From: CAYUVF01 sp964448045
Lineage (GTDB): Bacteria; Bacteroidota; Rhodothermia; Rhodothermales; Salinibacteraceae
DNA: 64,000 bases
Direction of reading: 5' to 3'
NCBI GenBank assembly: GCA_964448045.1
Contig: CAYUVF010000012.1
Span: forward strand, 19,324 to 83,323
In this document: positions 28,417 to 36,715 of the stretch, in pieces
Numbering within the stretch: position 1 is the first letter of the stretch
Layout of the letters: the number at the start of each line of letters is the position of its first letter
Translations under genes and position numbers: made by a program
The notes under the pieces: model-generated
What the model was told of the DNA's origin: nothing
Database searches by the model: none
What the model saw: only the letters and a program-made list of their open reading frames with translations

Positions 28417-28863
28417 TTACTGCTTAGGCGTGCGCGAGGTCGGCGGGGGCTCCGCATCCGGGCTGGGCTTGGAGCGGAGATCGACATCGACCAGTTCGGG
28501 CTGCGCGGCGCGGAGAATAACGGCGAGGAGCAACAGCAGCCCCGTGACAGCGAGGAACCCCCAGCCGGGATGCCCGAACAGCGCCCCCAGCCCGAAGCCC
28601 AGCGCTGTAAGTCCAAAGAGCACGGCGAGGAGTCCCAGCCCGGCCAGGATAACCCCCAGCGCGATTTGGTTCGCCTGCGCCTCAACGCGCTCCTCTACTT
28701 CGATCCGGGCCAGCTCAATCCGTAGATCGACCCACTCCTTGAGGTCATCGACGAGCCCCTGCGTCTGCTCCGTAATCCGTTGCACCTTCCCACCGGAGGG
28801 GCGGCGCTGCATCGAGTCGGGCTCGGAGCCCGCCGGGCGTTCCGATCGAGCAGGAGATTCCAT
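28417..28863 (-). CDS. YqjE-like protein (Phage_holin_3_6 family)
   Basis: The 148-residue protein has an amphipathic N-terminal helix (TEQTQGLVDDLKEWVDLRIE then LARIEVEERVEA). Two tightly spaced membrane helices (about residues 66-90 and 98-117) form the common Phage_holin_3_6 shape. A Pro-rich tail follows. Despite the family name it is chromosomal and housekeeping-like, and no phage genes are near. An AGGGAG ribosome binding site precedes the ATG at 28863. A likely promoter lies at 28902-28929. Confidence 0.75.
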   Translation of the reverse strand: MESPARSERPAGSEPDSMQRRPSGGKVQRITEQTQGLVDDLKEWVDLRIELARIEVEERVEAQANQIALGVILAGLGLLAVLFGLTALGFGLGALFGHPGWGFLAVTGLLLLLAVILRAAQPELVDVDLRSKPSPDAEPPPTSRTPKQ

Positions 28864-28901
28864 CACACAGCTCCCTCTTTTGCAAATGAATAGGCAGGTT
28901 C

Positions 28902-28929
28902 AATATAGAATTTTTGCTCCCTATCGCAA
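28902..28929 (-). promoter_or_regulatory. sigma70-like promoter for the YqjE/YqjD-like pair
   Basis: Reading the minus strand, TTGCGA (-35) and TATATT (-10) are separated by 16 bases. They sit about 40 bases upstream of the start at 28863. The surrounding region is distinctly AT-rich for this window. Support is by consensus match only. Confidence 0.5.
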
Positions 28930-29043
28930 GTGAAGTAATGATACATCTTGACGGACGAGTGCGGCTGGCGTCGGCACGATTTCTTCCGGCATACGTACAG
29001 CCCCTATCCGATGCGTTTTTCACCCAACCGATGTCCACCTTTC

Positions 29044-29325
29044 ATGGCCTCCTTCAATTTCGAATCCACCCCGAACCCTAACAGCCTCAAGATCACCACA
29101 GATGCAGGCCGCTTCACCGACGACGGGCTCGCTTCCTACACGTCGCCCGATGAGGCAGAAGGCGACCCGCTGGGCCAGACCATCATGCGAATCGAAGGCA
29201 TCATGAACGTGCTCATTCTGCCGGATTTCCTGACGATCAGCAAAACGCCCGAGGCCGACTGGGACAGCGTACTTCCGCGGGTCCGCCATGCACTCGGTGA
29301 GCACTTTGCCACTGAGCAATCGTAG
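29044..29325 (+). CDS. NifU/Nfu N-terminal domain protein
   Basis: The 93-residue protein is a stand-alone Nfu N-terminal domain, recognisable from the opening FESTPNPNSLKI and the later FDxGG-free body. It lacks the CxxC-bearing Nfu C-terminal domain that binds the iron-sulfur cluster, so it is not a complete cluster carrier. It may be an accessory protein or partner with a separate Nfu domain. It converges on LuxC with only 3 bases between the stop codons. The ATG at 29044 is chosen because upstream codons lack similarity. Confidence 0.85.
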   Translation: MASFNFESTPNPNSLKITTDAGRFTDDGLASYTSPDEAEGDPLGQTIMRIEGIMNVLILPDFLTISKTPEADWDSVLPRVRHALGEHFATEQS

Positions 29326-29328
29326 CTG

Positions 29329-30390
29329 CTACGAGAGTCCGGCCAGAAACGCGACGGTATCTTTCCCATCGGGTGTCCAACTTACCGCGGGCCGCTGAGC
29401 CTGTCCCGGTGGGCGAATCGGTCGAACGTCGGGCAGCTGGTTGGCCAGTGACGGACGGGCGATGATCAACTGGATGTGGTCCCGATGCGCATCGGTCCAG
29501 GCGGCAACCTCGTCGAGGTCCTCGTACTCGCTCCAGCGAATGTGGCCGGGACGCTGCGGCTCGGGTTCGCCGCGGCTCAGCAAAAACTCCAGCCCTTCGC
29601 CATAGGCGTGGGACTGATCCGTTGCTTCCAAGAAAGCCTGCTGCATCTCCAGCGAGCCCGGCATATCGGGGTGCGTGGGAAAGACGCCCCGGAATAGCGC
29701 AAACGCGTGCAAATAGGGATCGGGATTCAGATCGCGAGGGGCCCAGATGAGTGCAACATTCCGGCAGCCGTACCCTTCGTGGAGCAGCGCATCTTCTGCG
29801 ATTCCCTCCCGCTCGTCCTCCGACTCGTTCCCGTCAACCACCGCCACACTGTACCGGTGCCTGCGAATGAGCCGGCGCCCTGGCGCGATGGCGTGCTGCT
29901 CGCACTGCGCTTCGACCCAGTGAGCGGTGTCGTCGGACCCGGTCGCGATAAGCGCCTCGGCCATGGCGAAGAGCTCATCCGCTTCCTCGACGAACACGGC
30001 GTCCATATCAGACTCCTCGCGGTCGAGATCAGCAGCGAAGGTCGGCAGCAGCGTAGGGGATTTCGTGGAGGCGCGGCCGAGGTAGCGATGGCCCGTCAGG
30101 AGCACCGCGAGCAGATCCTGCAAACCGGCCAGCGGGACATTACCTGCGCTCAACACGCCGACGGTGCGCGGCGTGGATGCCGTTCGTCCGTCGATCCAAT
30201 CGCGCAGCGCCTCGGCCTTCATCTCGCTCATCTGCTGATTGATGGCAAACGCCAGCGCCTGCTCGGTGAACCGGTTCTCGGCGTCGAGCGTCGCTTCGAC
30301 CGCATCCGCACGCGGCGGATACTCGGGATCCTGCCATCGGGATGCAGTGGCCACTATCGCTTCGATGCGCTCCGGAAGAGACTCTACCAT
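29329..30390 (-). CDS. LuxC-family acyl-CoA/acyl-protein reductase
   Basis: This 353-residue protein reduces activated fatty acids to aldehydes with NADPH in bioluminescent bacteria. The catalytic cysteine context EGYGCRNVALIW (Cys209) and the NVPLAGLQDLL segment near residue 84 are diagnostic. It directly follows the LuxE gene with a 6-base gap. No luxD, luxA or luxB genes are present, so light production is not implied. An aldehyde for lipid, wax or alkane metabolism is the more cautious inference. Confidence 0.88.
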   Translation of the reverse strand: MVESLPERIEAIVATASRWQDPEYPPRADAVEATLDAENRFTEQALAFAINQQMSEMKAEALRDWIDGRTASTPRTVGVLSAGNVPLAGLQDLLAVLLTGHRYLGRASTKSPTLLPTFAADLDREESDMDAVFVEEADELFAMAEALIATGSDDTAHWVEAQCEQHAIAPGRRLIRRHRYSVAVVDGNESEDEREGIAEDALLHEGYGCRNVALIWAPRDLNPDPYLHAFALFRGVFPTHPDMPGSLEMQQAFLEATDQSHAYGEGLEFLLSRGEPEPQRPGHIRWSEYEDLDEVAAWTDAHRDHIQLIIARPSLANQLPDVRPIRPPGQAQRPAVSWTPDGKDTVAFLAGLS

Positions 30391-30396
30391 GACCAG

Positions 30397-31407
30397 TTAT
30401 CGGGCCGACTCCACAAGAAAATTGCACCCGCGCAGCTCGGCCTCGTCGAGACGCCCGAGCACCCTGAATCCCTCCTCGGTCTGCACCGCCCGGTCCTCCG
30501 TGAAGAGCGCCGAAACGCTGTGTAGGTTCGCCAGATCAAACACCGTAAGCGCGCCGGGTTGGCCAGCGGGCCGAGTTTCGGTTGGCGCATCGGGATCGAC
30601 GACGCGCGCTCGCATCCAGGGAGGCGGGCGGAAGACGTGATCGCCGCGCGTGTAGCACTGGCTCATCAGCTCACACATGCCGTACTCACTCCAAATACGA
30701 GACTCCGGCACGCTCAGCCCTGCACTCAGCCGATCGTGCAGGGCGTCGCGGGTGATCGATTGCCGATACGTCTTCATCCCCCCCGTTTCGATCACCAGCG
30801 CGTCCTCCGGAAGCTGAAGGGCCTTCTCATCAACCAGATCGAGCAGTCCAAAAGCCGCTCCGAATAGGATCAAGTCGTTGGATGCCCTGCGCGTGTGGGC
30901 GATAGCCGCGTCGAGCAGCGAACGATCCGTCAGAAAGAAGCCGCTGTGGTCGTCCCCGTAGCAGTCGATGAGCGTCTGGACCATGTGTACGAGGGACGAC
31001 TGTTTCCCCCGCTCCGCATAATGCGGCAGATGTGCCACTAACGTAAACGGTCCGCTCCCAACAACTGCCTCGAAATGGGTTGTTACGGCACGCTCGTAGA
31101 GCGACAGGTCGCGAACGTAGTGTTTGCTCGGCGTCGTGCGACCCGTCCCGCTGCTACGAAAGATGCGCTCGGCCGACTCCGTCGGGAACGCGGTGATGGG
31201 GGCCTGCTTGAACGCCGCTACGGGCAGATACGGGACTGATGTCCAGTGTGCGAATGGTTTTTCTTTGCAATAACGGCTATAGACTGGGTTGTGCGCAGTC
31301 TGATACCGATACACTTCCCGTGCCAGCGCGTTAAAACCCGCCTCGTCATCCGGATGGAGGTCGAACAAAGCCGACTGAACGCCTTTGATGATCTCGCGCC
31401 CATCCAT
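30397..31407 (-). CDS. LuxE-family acyl-protein synthetase
   Basis: This 336-residue protein activates a fatty acid as acyl-AMP and passes it to LuxC. An ATP-binding SSGTGRTTP motif is near residues 85-93, and a SEYGMCE motif resembles the YGxTE of adenylate-forming enzymes. The ATG at 31407 is used; a GTG at 31413 overlaps the stop of the upstream gene. Either start keeps the genes translationally coupled. It is the third member of an operon with two exported thioredoxin-fold proteins and LuxC. Confidence 0.87.
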   Translation of the reverse strand: MDGREIIKGVQSALFDLHPDDEAGFNALAREVYRYQTAHNPVYSRYCKEKPFAHWTSVPYLPVAAFKQAPITAFPTESAERIFRSSGTGRTTPSKHYVRDLSLYERAVTTHFEAVVGSGPFTLVAHLPHYAERGKQSSLVHMVQTLIDCYGDDHSGFFLTDRSLLDAAIAHTRRASNDLILFGAAFGLLDLVDEKALQLPEDALVIETGGMKTYRQSITRDALHDRLSAGLSVPESRIWSEYGMCELMSQCYTRGDHVFRPPPWMRARVVDPDAPTETRPAGQPGALTVFDLANLHSVSALFTEDRAVQTEEGFRVLGRLDEAELRGCNFLVESAR

Positions 31408-31409
31408 GA

Positions 31410-32033
31410 TCACTGGGGATACTTGATCGTGCAGCCAAAGGCTTTTGTCTGCGACACTTCGATCTGCGCATTTTGCACCAGCGCCGTAAGCGCATTCCGG
31501 AGATACGACGTCGTCACCTGATCGCCCGACGCCGGGCTGTCATCGATGGTCCCCGTGTATACCAGCGTTTGCGTGCTGTCGAATACGAACACCTGCGGCG
31601 TCCGCGAGGCGCCCAGCGCCTGGGCCAGCGCGGCATTCGGATCGCGGACGTACGGCGCCTGATAACCCTGCTCGGATGCATGTTCGCGAGAGGCCTCAAG
31701 CGATTCCTGTGGAAAGGCCGAGGGATCGTTGGAATTCACCCGGACAAACCGGACGTCTTGATCGGCAAACTCGTTGACGAGCGCGTCTACCCGGCTCTCG
31801 TATTTCCGCACCCAGGGACACTGGTTGCTCCAAAACAGAATCACCGTCGCCGTGCTGCCAGTCAGCGCATCCAGCGATACCGACGACCCGTCGATCTGCG
31901 TGAGCGGCTGATCGAGCGTCGGCATCTCGGTGCCGAGCGGCACTTCCTGCGGCTGAGCAAAAATCGGGGCGGCCACGCTACTCCCCAGCAGCATCAGCAT
32001 ACCCAACACGAGACATCGGATCGTATCCATCAT
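31410..32033 (-). CDS. exported thioredoxin-fold protein with CPWV site
   Basis: The 207-residue protein has a signal peptide (hydrophobic stretch to about residue 27, cleavage after PIFA). A redoxin-like domain with the motif WSNQCPWVRKYE follows. Only one cysteine occupies the usual CxxC site, so it is not a classical disulfide oxidoreductase. A second cysteine lies eight residues from the C-terminus (FGCTIKYP). This matches exported thioredoxin-like proteins of Bacteroidota with unknown substrates. A GGGGTG ribosome binding site precedes the ATG at 32033; a GTG at 32042 overlaps the upstream stop. Confidence 0.8.
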   Translation of the reverse strand: MMDTIRCLVLGMLMLLGSSVAAPIFAQPQEVPLGTEMPTLDQPLTQIDGSSVSLDALTGSTATVILFWSNQCPWVRKYESRVDALVNEFADQDVRFVRVNSNDPSAFPQESLEASREHASEQGYQAPYVRDPNAALAQALGASRTPQVFVFDSTQTLVYTGTIDDSPASGDQVTTSYLRNALTALVQNAQIEVSQTKAFGCTIKYPQ

Positions 32034-32038
32034 GGCGT

Positions 32039-32554
32039 TCACCCCGCTTCATTGGCGTTGAGTGCAGATTCGACACGTGCTTTCAGCGACTCGAAGTCGG
32101 TTTTTCCCTCCCGAAACTCAATCAGGGTTCCTTCCGCGTCGTAGATGAAGGTGGCCGGAATGGCTCCCGTCCAATCCTCGTGAAACGCATTCACGAAAGG
32201 CGTTGTCTTCCCCTCCTTCAGATAGGACCGCTCAGTGAGCCCCTGTTCGGCGAGAAACTGTTGAGCCGCTGCTTTCTCATCCGGAAAATCTGTGGATACA
32301 AAGATGACCTCCACCCCGCGGTCGCTGAGCGTGCGATCCAGCTTCATAAACGCGGGAAACTCCTCGATGCACGGCACGCACCATGTCGCCCAGAAATTGA
32401 CGACGGTGATCGTGGCCTCGTTCTGTTCGACGGCGCTCAGAATCTCGGTGTGCGTGGCCGATATGAGGTCGGGCGCTTGAGCACATGCGGGCGGAGTGAG
32501 CATCAGTCCCGCGAGCAGAAGCACCACGCCGACAGAAAGGAATCGGGTACGCAT
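32039..32554 (-). CDS. TlpA-family exported thioredoxin
   Basis: This 171-residue protein has an N-terminal signal peptide (cleavage near ACA|QAP) and a TlpA/ResA-like thioredoxin domain with active site WATWCVPCIEE at about residues 55-65. The ATFIYD segment provides the usual cis-proline region. It should reduce or isomerise periplasmic disulfides. The final bases overlap the start region of the next thioredoxin gene, and the pair is followed by LuxE and LuxC. A lipobox is not convincing. Confidence 0.85.
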   Translation of the reverse strand: MRTRFLSVGVVLLLAGLMLTPPACAQAPDLISATHTEILSAVEQNEATITVVNFWATWCVPCIEEFPAFMKLDRTLSDRGVEVIFVSTDFPDEKAAAQQFLAEQGLTERSYLKEGKTTPFVNAFHEDWTGAIPATFIYDAEGTLIEFREGKTDFESLKARVESALNANEAG

Positions 32555-32635
32555 CGTTGGGCCTGTAAAAGTTCGTTCTGGGTCATGGAGCTTTAGCGCA
32601 CGTCACAGCGCGGTGTTCCCACGTGCAAGCGCCCC

Positions 32636-34144
32636 TCATACGTCCGAGGCCGACCACGGCGTGAGCGTGCGCTGCGCCAGCCAGCGGTTCATGCCAATGA
32701 GCAGGGCCAGCACGATGCCCCACTGCACCAGGCACGTCATCACGCTGTAGGGCTCCAGCGGATTGAACCACGTATCTGGCGCGTACACGGCCGCCGATCG
32801 GTAGAGCCACCAGCCCAGCAGCACGACGGCCTGCACGGGCACGACGACGCCTGCCAGCAAGTCCCATCCGCGCCCCGGATTGATATCTCCGGGGCTGCCG
32901 AGGATCGCATCCACCCGAAACTGACGCACCCCGTAGCGAATCACGGCGAAGGCCACAAACGCGCCAGAGATGAGCAGTCCAATCCCCCAAACAAAATCCT
33001 GATTTGCAAAGAAGCCGAGGTTCAGCGCCGACGGCATGCCAAGCAAAAAGCCCGCACCGCCCACACATCCCACCGCCGTGGAGCGCGTCATTCCGGCATC
33101 GGCAAGCACACGGGTAGTCAGTTCGATCATGGAGATGAGCGAGCTGAACGCAGCGAACGACAGACCCAGGAAAAACAGATTCGCGAGCACCATCCCCAGC
33201 GGCATCTGGGCGAAGAGCTGTGGCATCCAGATGAAGGTTAGGCCAGTTCCAGCGGGGCCGCTCGTCTGCATCACATCGAGGATTTCCCCCTGTGTCATCT
33301 GGCTGCCGAGCACGGCAAAAACAGTCCCAAAAATGATCATCGCTGCGAGCAACGACACGATATTGTTGCCAATACCGGTGATGAATGCATTGGTCACAAC
33401 GCCGTGGCGCGCTTGCATGTAGGCCCCATAGCTTAAGATAAGTCCCCAACCGGCACCGGTGTCCCACGCATTTTGCGTGAGCGCTTCGAGCCAGATCTCC
33501 GGACGGCTCAGGAGCTCCCACTGCGGCGTGAACAAGAACGCGAGCCCGTCCATGGCCCCATCGAGGGTCAACGTGCGCGCCAGAGCCAGCAGAACGATGA
33601 GCAGCAGCGTCGGAATCAGTACCTTATTGACGCGCTCGATGGACGCAACCCCTTTCCACACCGCCAATCCGCCAAACGTCATCGCGATGGCATGAAAGAC
33701 AATCGGCGTCCCGCCGGCCTGAAAGTTCTCCCACACCCCTTCCGCTGCCGATACGGTGAGAGGCAACGGATTCGTCAGCGTTTCCACAAAGTAGAAGATG
33801 CACCACCCGGCTACGACCGAATAATAAAACATAATCGCGGTCGCGACAAAGCCCACGAATCCGCCCATCCAGGCGTAGCGCTCGCCGGCGACCTTGGCGA
33901 AGGTGCCCACGACGCCCATCCGCCCCTTCCGGCCCAGCGCGTATTCGGCAATGATCAGCGGGATGCTCCAGACGAAGAGAAAAACGACCCAGGCCACCAG
34001 GAACGCACCCGCGCCTTCTTCTCCTCCATTCGTCGCTGCGATGCGCGGAAAGCGCCAGATATTCCCCGTGCCCACGGCAATCCCGAGCACACTGAGGAGG
34101 AGTCCGAGCCGGGTCGAGAAGCGCTGATTATCGGAAGCAGACAT
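32636..34144 (-). CDS. sodium-dependent transporter, NSS/SNF family
   Basis: The 502-residue inner-membrane protein has about eleven to twelve helices and the LeuT-fold signature start RLGLLLSVLGIAVGTGNIWRFP (residues about 11-32), the unwound first helix that binds sodium and substrate. NSS members import amino acids or related compounds with Na+, fitting a salt-rich setting. The specific substrate is not inferable. It sits between the penicillin-acylase-like gene (53 bases upstream) and the thioredoxin/Lux operon (81 bases downstream). Confidence 0.92.
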   Translation of the reverse strand: MSASDNQRFSTRLGLLLSVLGIAVGTGNIWRFPRIAATNGGEEGAGAFLVAWVVFLFVWSIPLIIAEYALGRKGRMGVVGTFAKVAGERYAWMGGFVGFVATAIMFYYSVVAGWCIFYFVETLTNPLPLTVSAAEGVWENFQAGGTPIVFHAIAMTFGGLAVWKGVASIERVNKVLIPTLLLIVLLALARTLTLDGAMDGLAFLFTPQWELLSRPEIWLEALTQNAWDTGAGWGLILSYGAYMQARHGVVTNAFITGIGNNIVSLLAAMIIFGTVFAVLGSQMTQGEILDVMQTSGPAGTGLTFIWMPQLFAQMPLGMVLANLFFLGLSFAAFSSLISMIELTTRVLADAGMTRSTAVGCVGGAGFLLGMPSALNLGFFANQDFVWGIGLLISGAFVAFAVIRYGVRQFRVDAILGSPGDINPGRGWDLLAGVVVPVQAVVLLGWWLYRSAAVYAPDTWFNPLEPYSVMTCLVQWGIVLALLIGMNRWLAQRTLTPWSASDV

Positions 34145-34197
34145 ACGGTTACGAAGGATCGATGGGGATCGAGGTAGACAAGCGCCTGCGCTATGAG

Positions 34198-36690
34198 TTA
34201 CTGATCCGCCGGGAGAAGCTCAACCCGCCGGGCGCGCTGGTCCGGAGCAAGCGCCTCGGGCCGCGATGGCATCGGGAGAGGGTTGTACTCGAAGTCGACG
34301 TATGGGCGGATGAACCGGTCGTAGTGCTCGGGATGAAGCGGATCGCCGCTCTGCCCCCCTGGATAGATCCCGTACCCCGATGGCGGGGCCGTACTGAAGT
34401 CCACGATGACCCGCCAACTGGCGCTATGCGTCGTCATCCGATCACGGGCCGGGGAGAGTGTGGCTTCAAAGCCTGGGTATTCCATCGGGCCGCGCCAAAG
34501 CGGTCGCAGGGCGGTCGACTGGGTAAGGTGGCGAAACACGATCTGGTGGTGATCGCCCCAGCGCCAGTGCTCAGGTCCCCATCCGTAGCGGGCTGCCAGG
34601 GTATCCGTGGTCGTTTCGAGCACCTGCCGGAGTAGATCAGGGGCACCCTCGCGCTCGGCTGTGGCCTGCACATCGAGCCAGGGCGATTCCGGTTGGCGGC
34701 GCAGCAAATGACGGATCTGCGCATCCTCGGGCGCGGGCATCCCGTCAAACGCCGGCTCATCCCAGGTGAGGCGGCGGAGCGTAGTCATCAGCTCATCCAA
34801 CAGCAACGGCTCGAAGCGGTCTACGGTGGTCGCGCCATCCCAGCGGCGCAGCCACGAGCGCAGGGAATCGGCACGAGCTGAGAGGGTGTCGACTCGGTCG
34901 AAAAGCGGGACGAACAGATCCCGCTGCACTGCATGAACGTCTGCTTGATATGCCCGCATGTCGGCAACGGAATGGCGCTCTTTGGCGCGGAAAAGCGAAT
35001 CGATCCGGAGCGAGCGGTAGCCGTCGCGCCAGTCGTGCCCGAGGTAGTGCGGGTAATCCTGACTTGTTGGCTTCTGGTTGGCCGATGCGAGATAACCCTG
35101 CGCTGGATTGCGCGCATAGGGCAGCTCATCGAACGGAACGCGGCCGGTCCACTCGAACGCATCGGTCGTGCCATCGAGCAGCCCCATCCCGTGACCGCTT
35201 CGGCGCGTCGGCAGGTATCCCGTCGACCGGATGGCGATGGTGCCGGCGGTGTCGGCGTAGACGATGTTTTGCATCGGCGTGTCCCAGGACTCCAGCGCGA
35301 CCTCAAACTCGGCAAGCGTGGTCGCGTGGTTCATCTGCCAGAGGGCCTTCAGCGTGCGGCTGGGCTCGTGGGCCACCCAGCGGAGGGCAAGCGCGCCGGT
35401 CGTCGAGTCCTGACGGTTGAACTGCACCGGCCCCTGATGCGAGTAGTACAGCGTGTCGATCACGGAGGCGGCCCCGTTAATGTGGATGGTATCGGCCACG
35501 GCACGGAGGGCGTGCCAGCCGCCGTCGAAGCGATAGCGCTTGCCAGCCGAATCCAGTTCCAGCGCCAGATGATCGATCTGATCGGCCCCGGTGTTGGTGA
35601 ATCCCCAGCCGAGGTGCTCGTTGTAGGCCTGGATGAGCATCGGCGCGCCGGGCACGCTCACGCCGTATGTGTTCATCGTAGGGGTGACGAGATGCGCCTC
35701 ATACCAAATGGCAGGAAGCGTCAGCGAGAGGTGCATGTCGTTCGCCAGCAGTGGCGCACCGGTCGTCGAGCGCGTGCCACTGACCGCCCAGTTGTTCGAT
35801 CCTTTCCCGGACCGAAAGCCTTCGGCCTGGGTGCCGCCCAGCGCGGCCAGCTGCATGTCGCGCTGTTGCAGAACCGCAAGGGCTTCGTTGACCGAAGCGG
35901 ACCTCTTCCCCTCGGACGGCAGTGCGGTTGCCGGATCCGATGCGGTGACGCCCTGTTCCTCCGGAGGAATAATCGGGACAAACATGCGGGGGTGGCGGGG
36001 ATAGAGCAACTCGTAAGCAGACGGATCGAGCCGCCGCTGCAGCGCGGCGTAGTCGGCGTCATCGGTGCTGTAGGATAAGTCGTAGGTCATGTACTGTAGC
36101 ACGCGAAGCGCCTGCATCGGGGTGTAGCGATCGGGCTGATAGCCGCGCAGGCGGAATTCCAGCGGCAGATCGGCCGGGGCCAGTCTATCGAGGTAGGCAT
36201 TCACCCCGGCTCCGTACCACTGGATGAGCGACCATTCGATCCCCGGGTCCTCGCGGATCCGTTCCAGATTTTTGCGGGCGCCCCAGTCCATCCCCGTCTG
36301 CCGCAAAAACCGATCGGCCGACACCGAACCTTCGCCGAATGCCTCGGCCAACCGCCCCGACGCCACACGCGGCAGAAAGTCGATCTGAAACAGCCGATCC
36401 TGCGCCGTGACGTACCCCAGCGCAATGATCGCATCGCGATCGCTGGCGGCGAAAATATGCGGCACGTCGCGCGCATCGCGGATGACCGTCACCGGCTCGT
36501 CCAGCGCCGGCAGATGCAACTCGACCGAATCGGGCGGGACGGCGTGGCGGGCCGTGCGGTAAAGCCCATCGGCGGGGTCGAGCAGCGTACCCAGCGGTGG
36601 AATACCACTCCAGGAGGTGTGGAGGCCATAGAGCAGAGCGGCGGTTACAAACAGCGCGCCAAGCGCAGGGACGAGGCGACGAAAACGCAT
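34198..36690 (-). CDS. penicillin acylase family N-terminal-nucleophile hydrolase
   Basis: The 830-residue protein has an N-terminal membrane or signal segment (about residues 6-22), an alpha subunit region, a spacer and a beta subunit. It belongs to the Ntn hydrolases that self-cleave. The nucleophile is Ser298 in GKGSNNWAVSG, directly preceded by Gly as expected for processing. The NDMHL segment after it is also conserved. Substrates in the family include penicillins, acyl-homoserine lactones and other amides. It should act outside the cytoplasm. The 53-base gap to the NSS transporter suggests shared transcription. Confidence 0.88.
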   Translation of the reverse strand: MRFRRLVPALGALFVTAALLYGLHTSWSGIPPLGTLLDPADGLYRTARHAVPPDSVELHLPALDEPVTVIRDARDVPHIFAASDRDAIIALGYVTAQDRLFQIDFLPRVASGRLAEAFGEGSVSADRFLRQTGMDWGARKNLERIREDPGIEWSLIQWYGAGVNAYLDRLAPADLPLEFRLRGYQPDRYTPMQALRVLQYMTYDLSYSTDDADYAALQRRLDPSAYELLYPRHPRMFVPIIPPEEQGVTASDPATALPSEGKRSASVNEALAVLQQRDMQLAALGGTQAEGFRSGKGSNNWAVSGTRSTTGAPLLANDMHLSLTLPAIWYEAHLVTPTMNTYGVSVPGAPMLIQAYNEHLGWGFTNTGADQIDHLALELDSAGKRYRFDGGWHALRAVADTIHINGAASVIDTLYYSHQGPVQFNRQDSTTGALALRWVAHEPSRTLKALWQMNHATTLAEFEVALESWDTPMQNIVYADTAGTIAIRSTGYLPTRRSGHGMGLLDGTTDAFEWTGRVPFDELPYARNPAQGYLASANQKPTSQDYPHYLGHDWRDGYRSLRIDSLFRAKERHSVADMRAYQADVHAVQRDLFVPLFDRVDTLSARADSLRSWLRRWDGATTVDRFEPLLLDELMTTLRRLTWDEPAFDGMPAPEDAQIRHLLRRQPESPWLDVQATAEREGAPDLLRQVLETTTDTLAARYGWGPEHWRWGDHHQIVFRHLTQSTALRPLWRGPMEYPGFEATLSPARDRMTTHSASWRVIVDFSTAPPSGYGIYPGGQSGDPLHPEHYDRFIRPYVDFEYNPLPMPSRPEALAPDQRARRVELLPADQ

Positions 36691-36715
36691 CGGAAGCAGA
36701 GGTTGACCGGTAGAC

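Noticed and set aside
28417..28863. Phage holin, hence a prophage.
   Set aside because: The protein is of the Phage_holin_3_6/YqjE type common in chromosomes; no integrase, terminase, capsid or attachment site is nearby.
29329..31407. Bioluminescence operon.
   Set aside because: Only the LuxE and LuxC families are present; luxA, luxB and luxD are absent, and such pairs exist in non-luminous bacteria.
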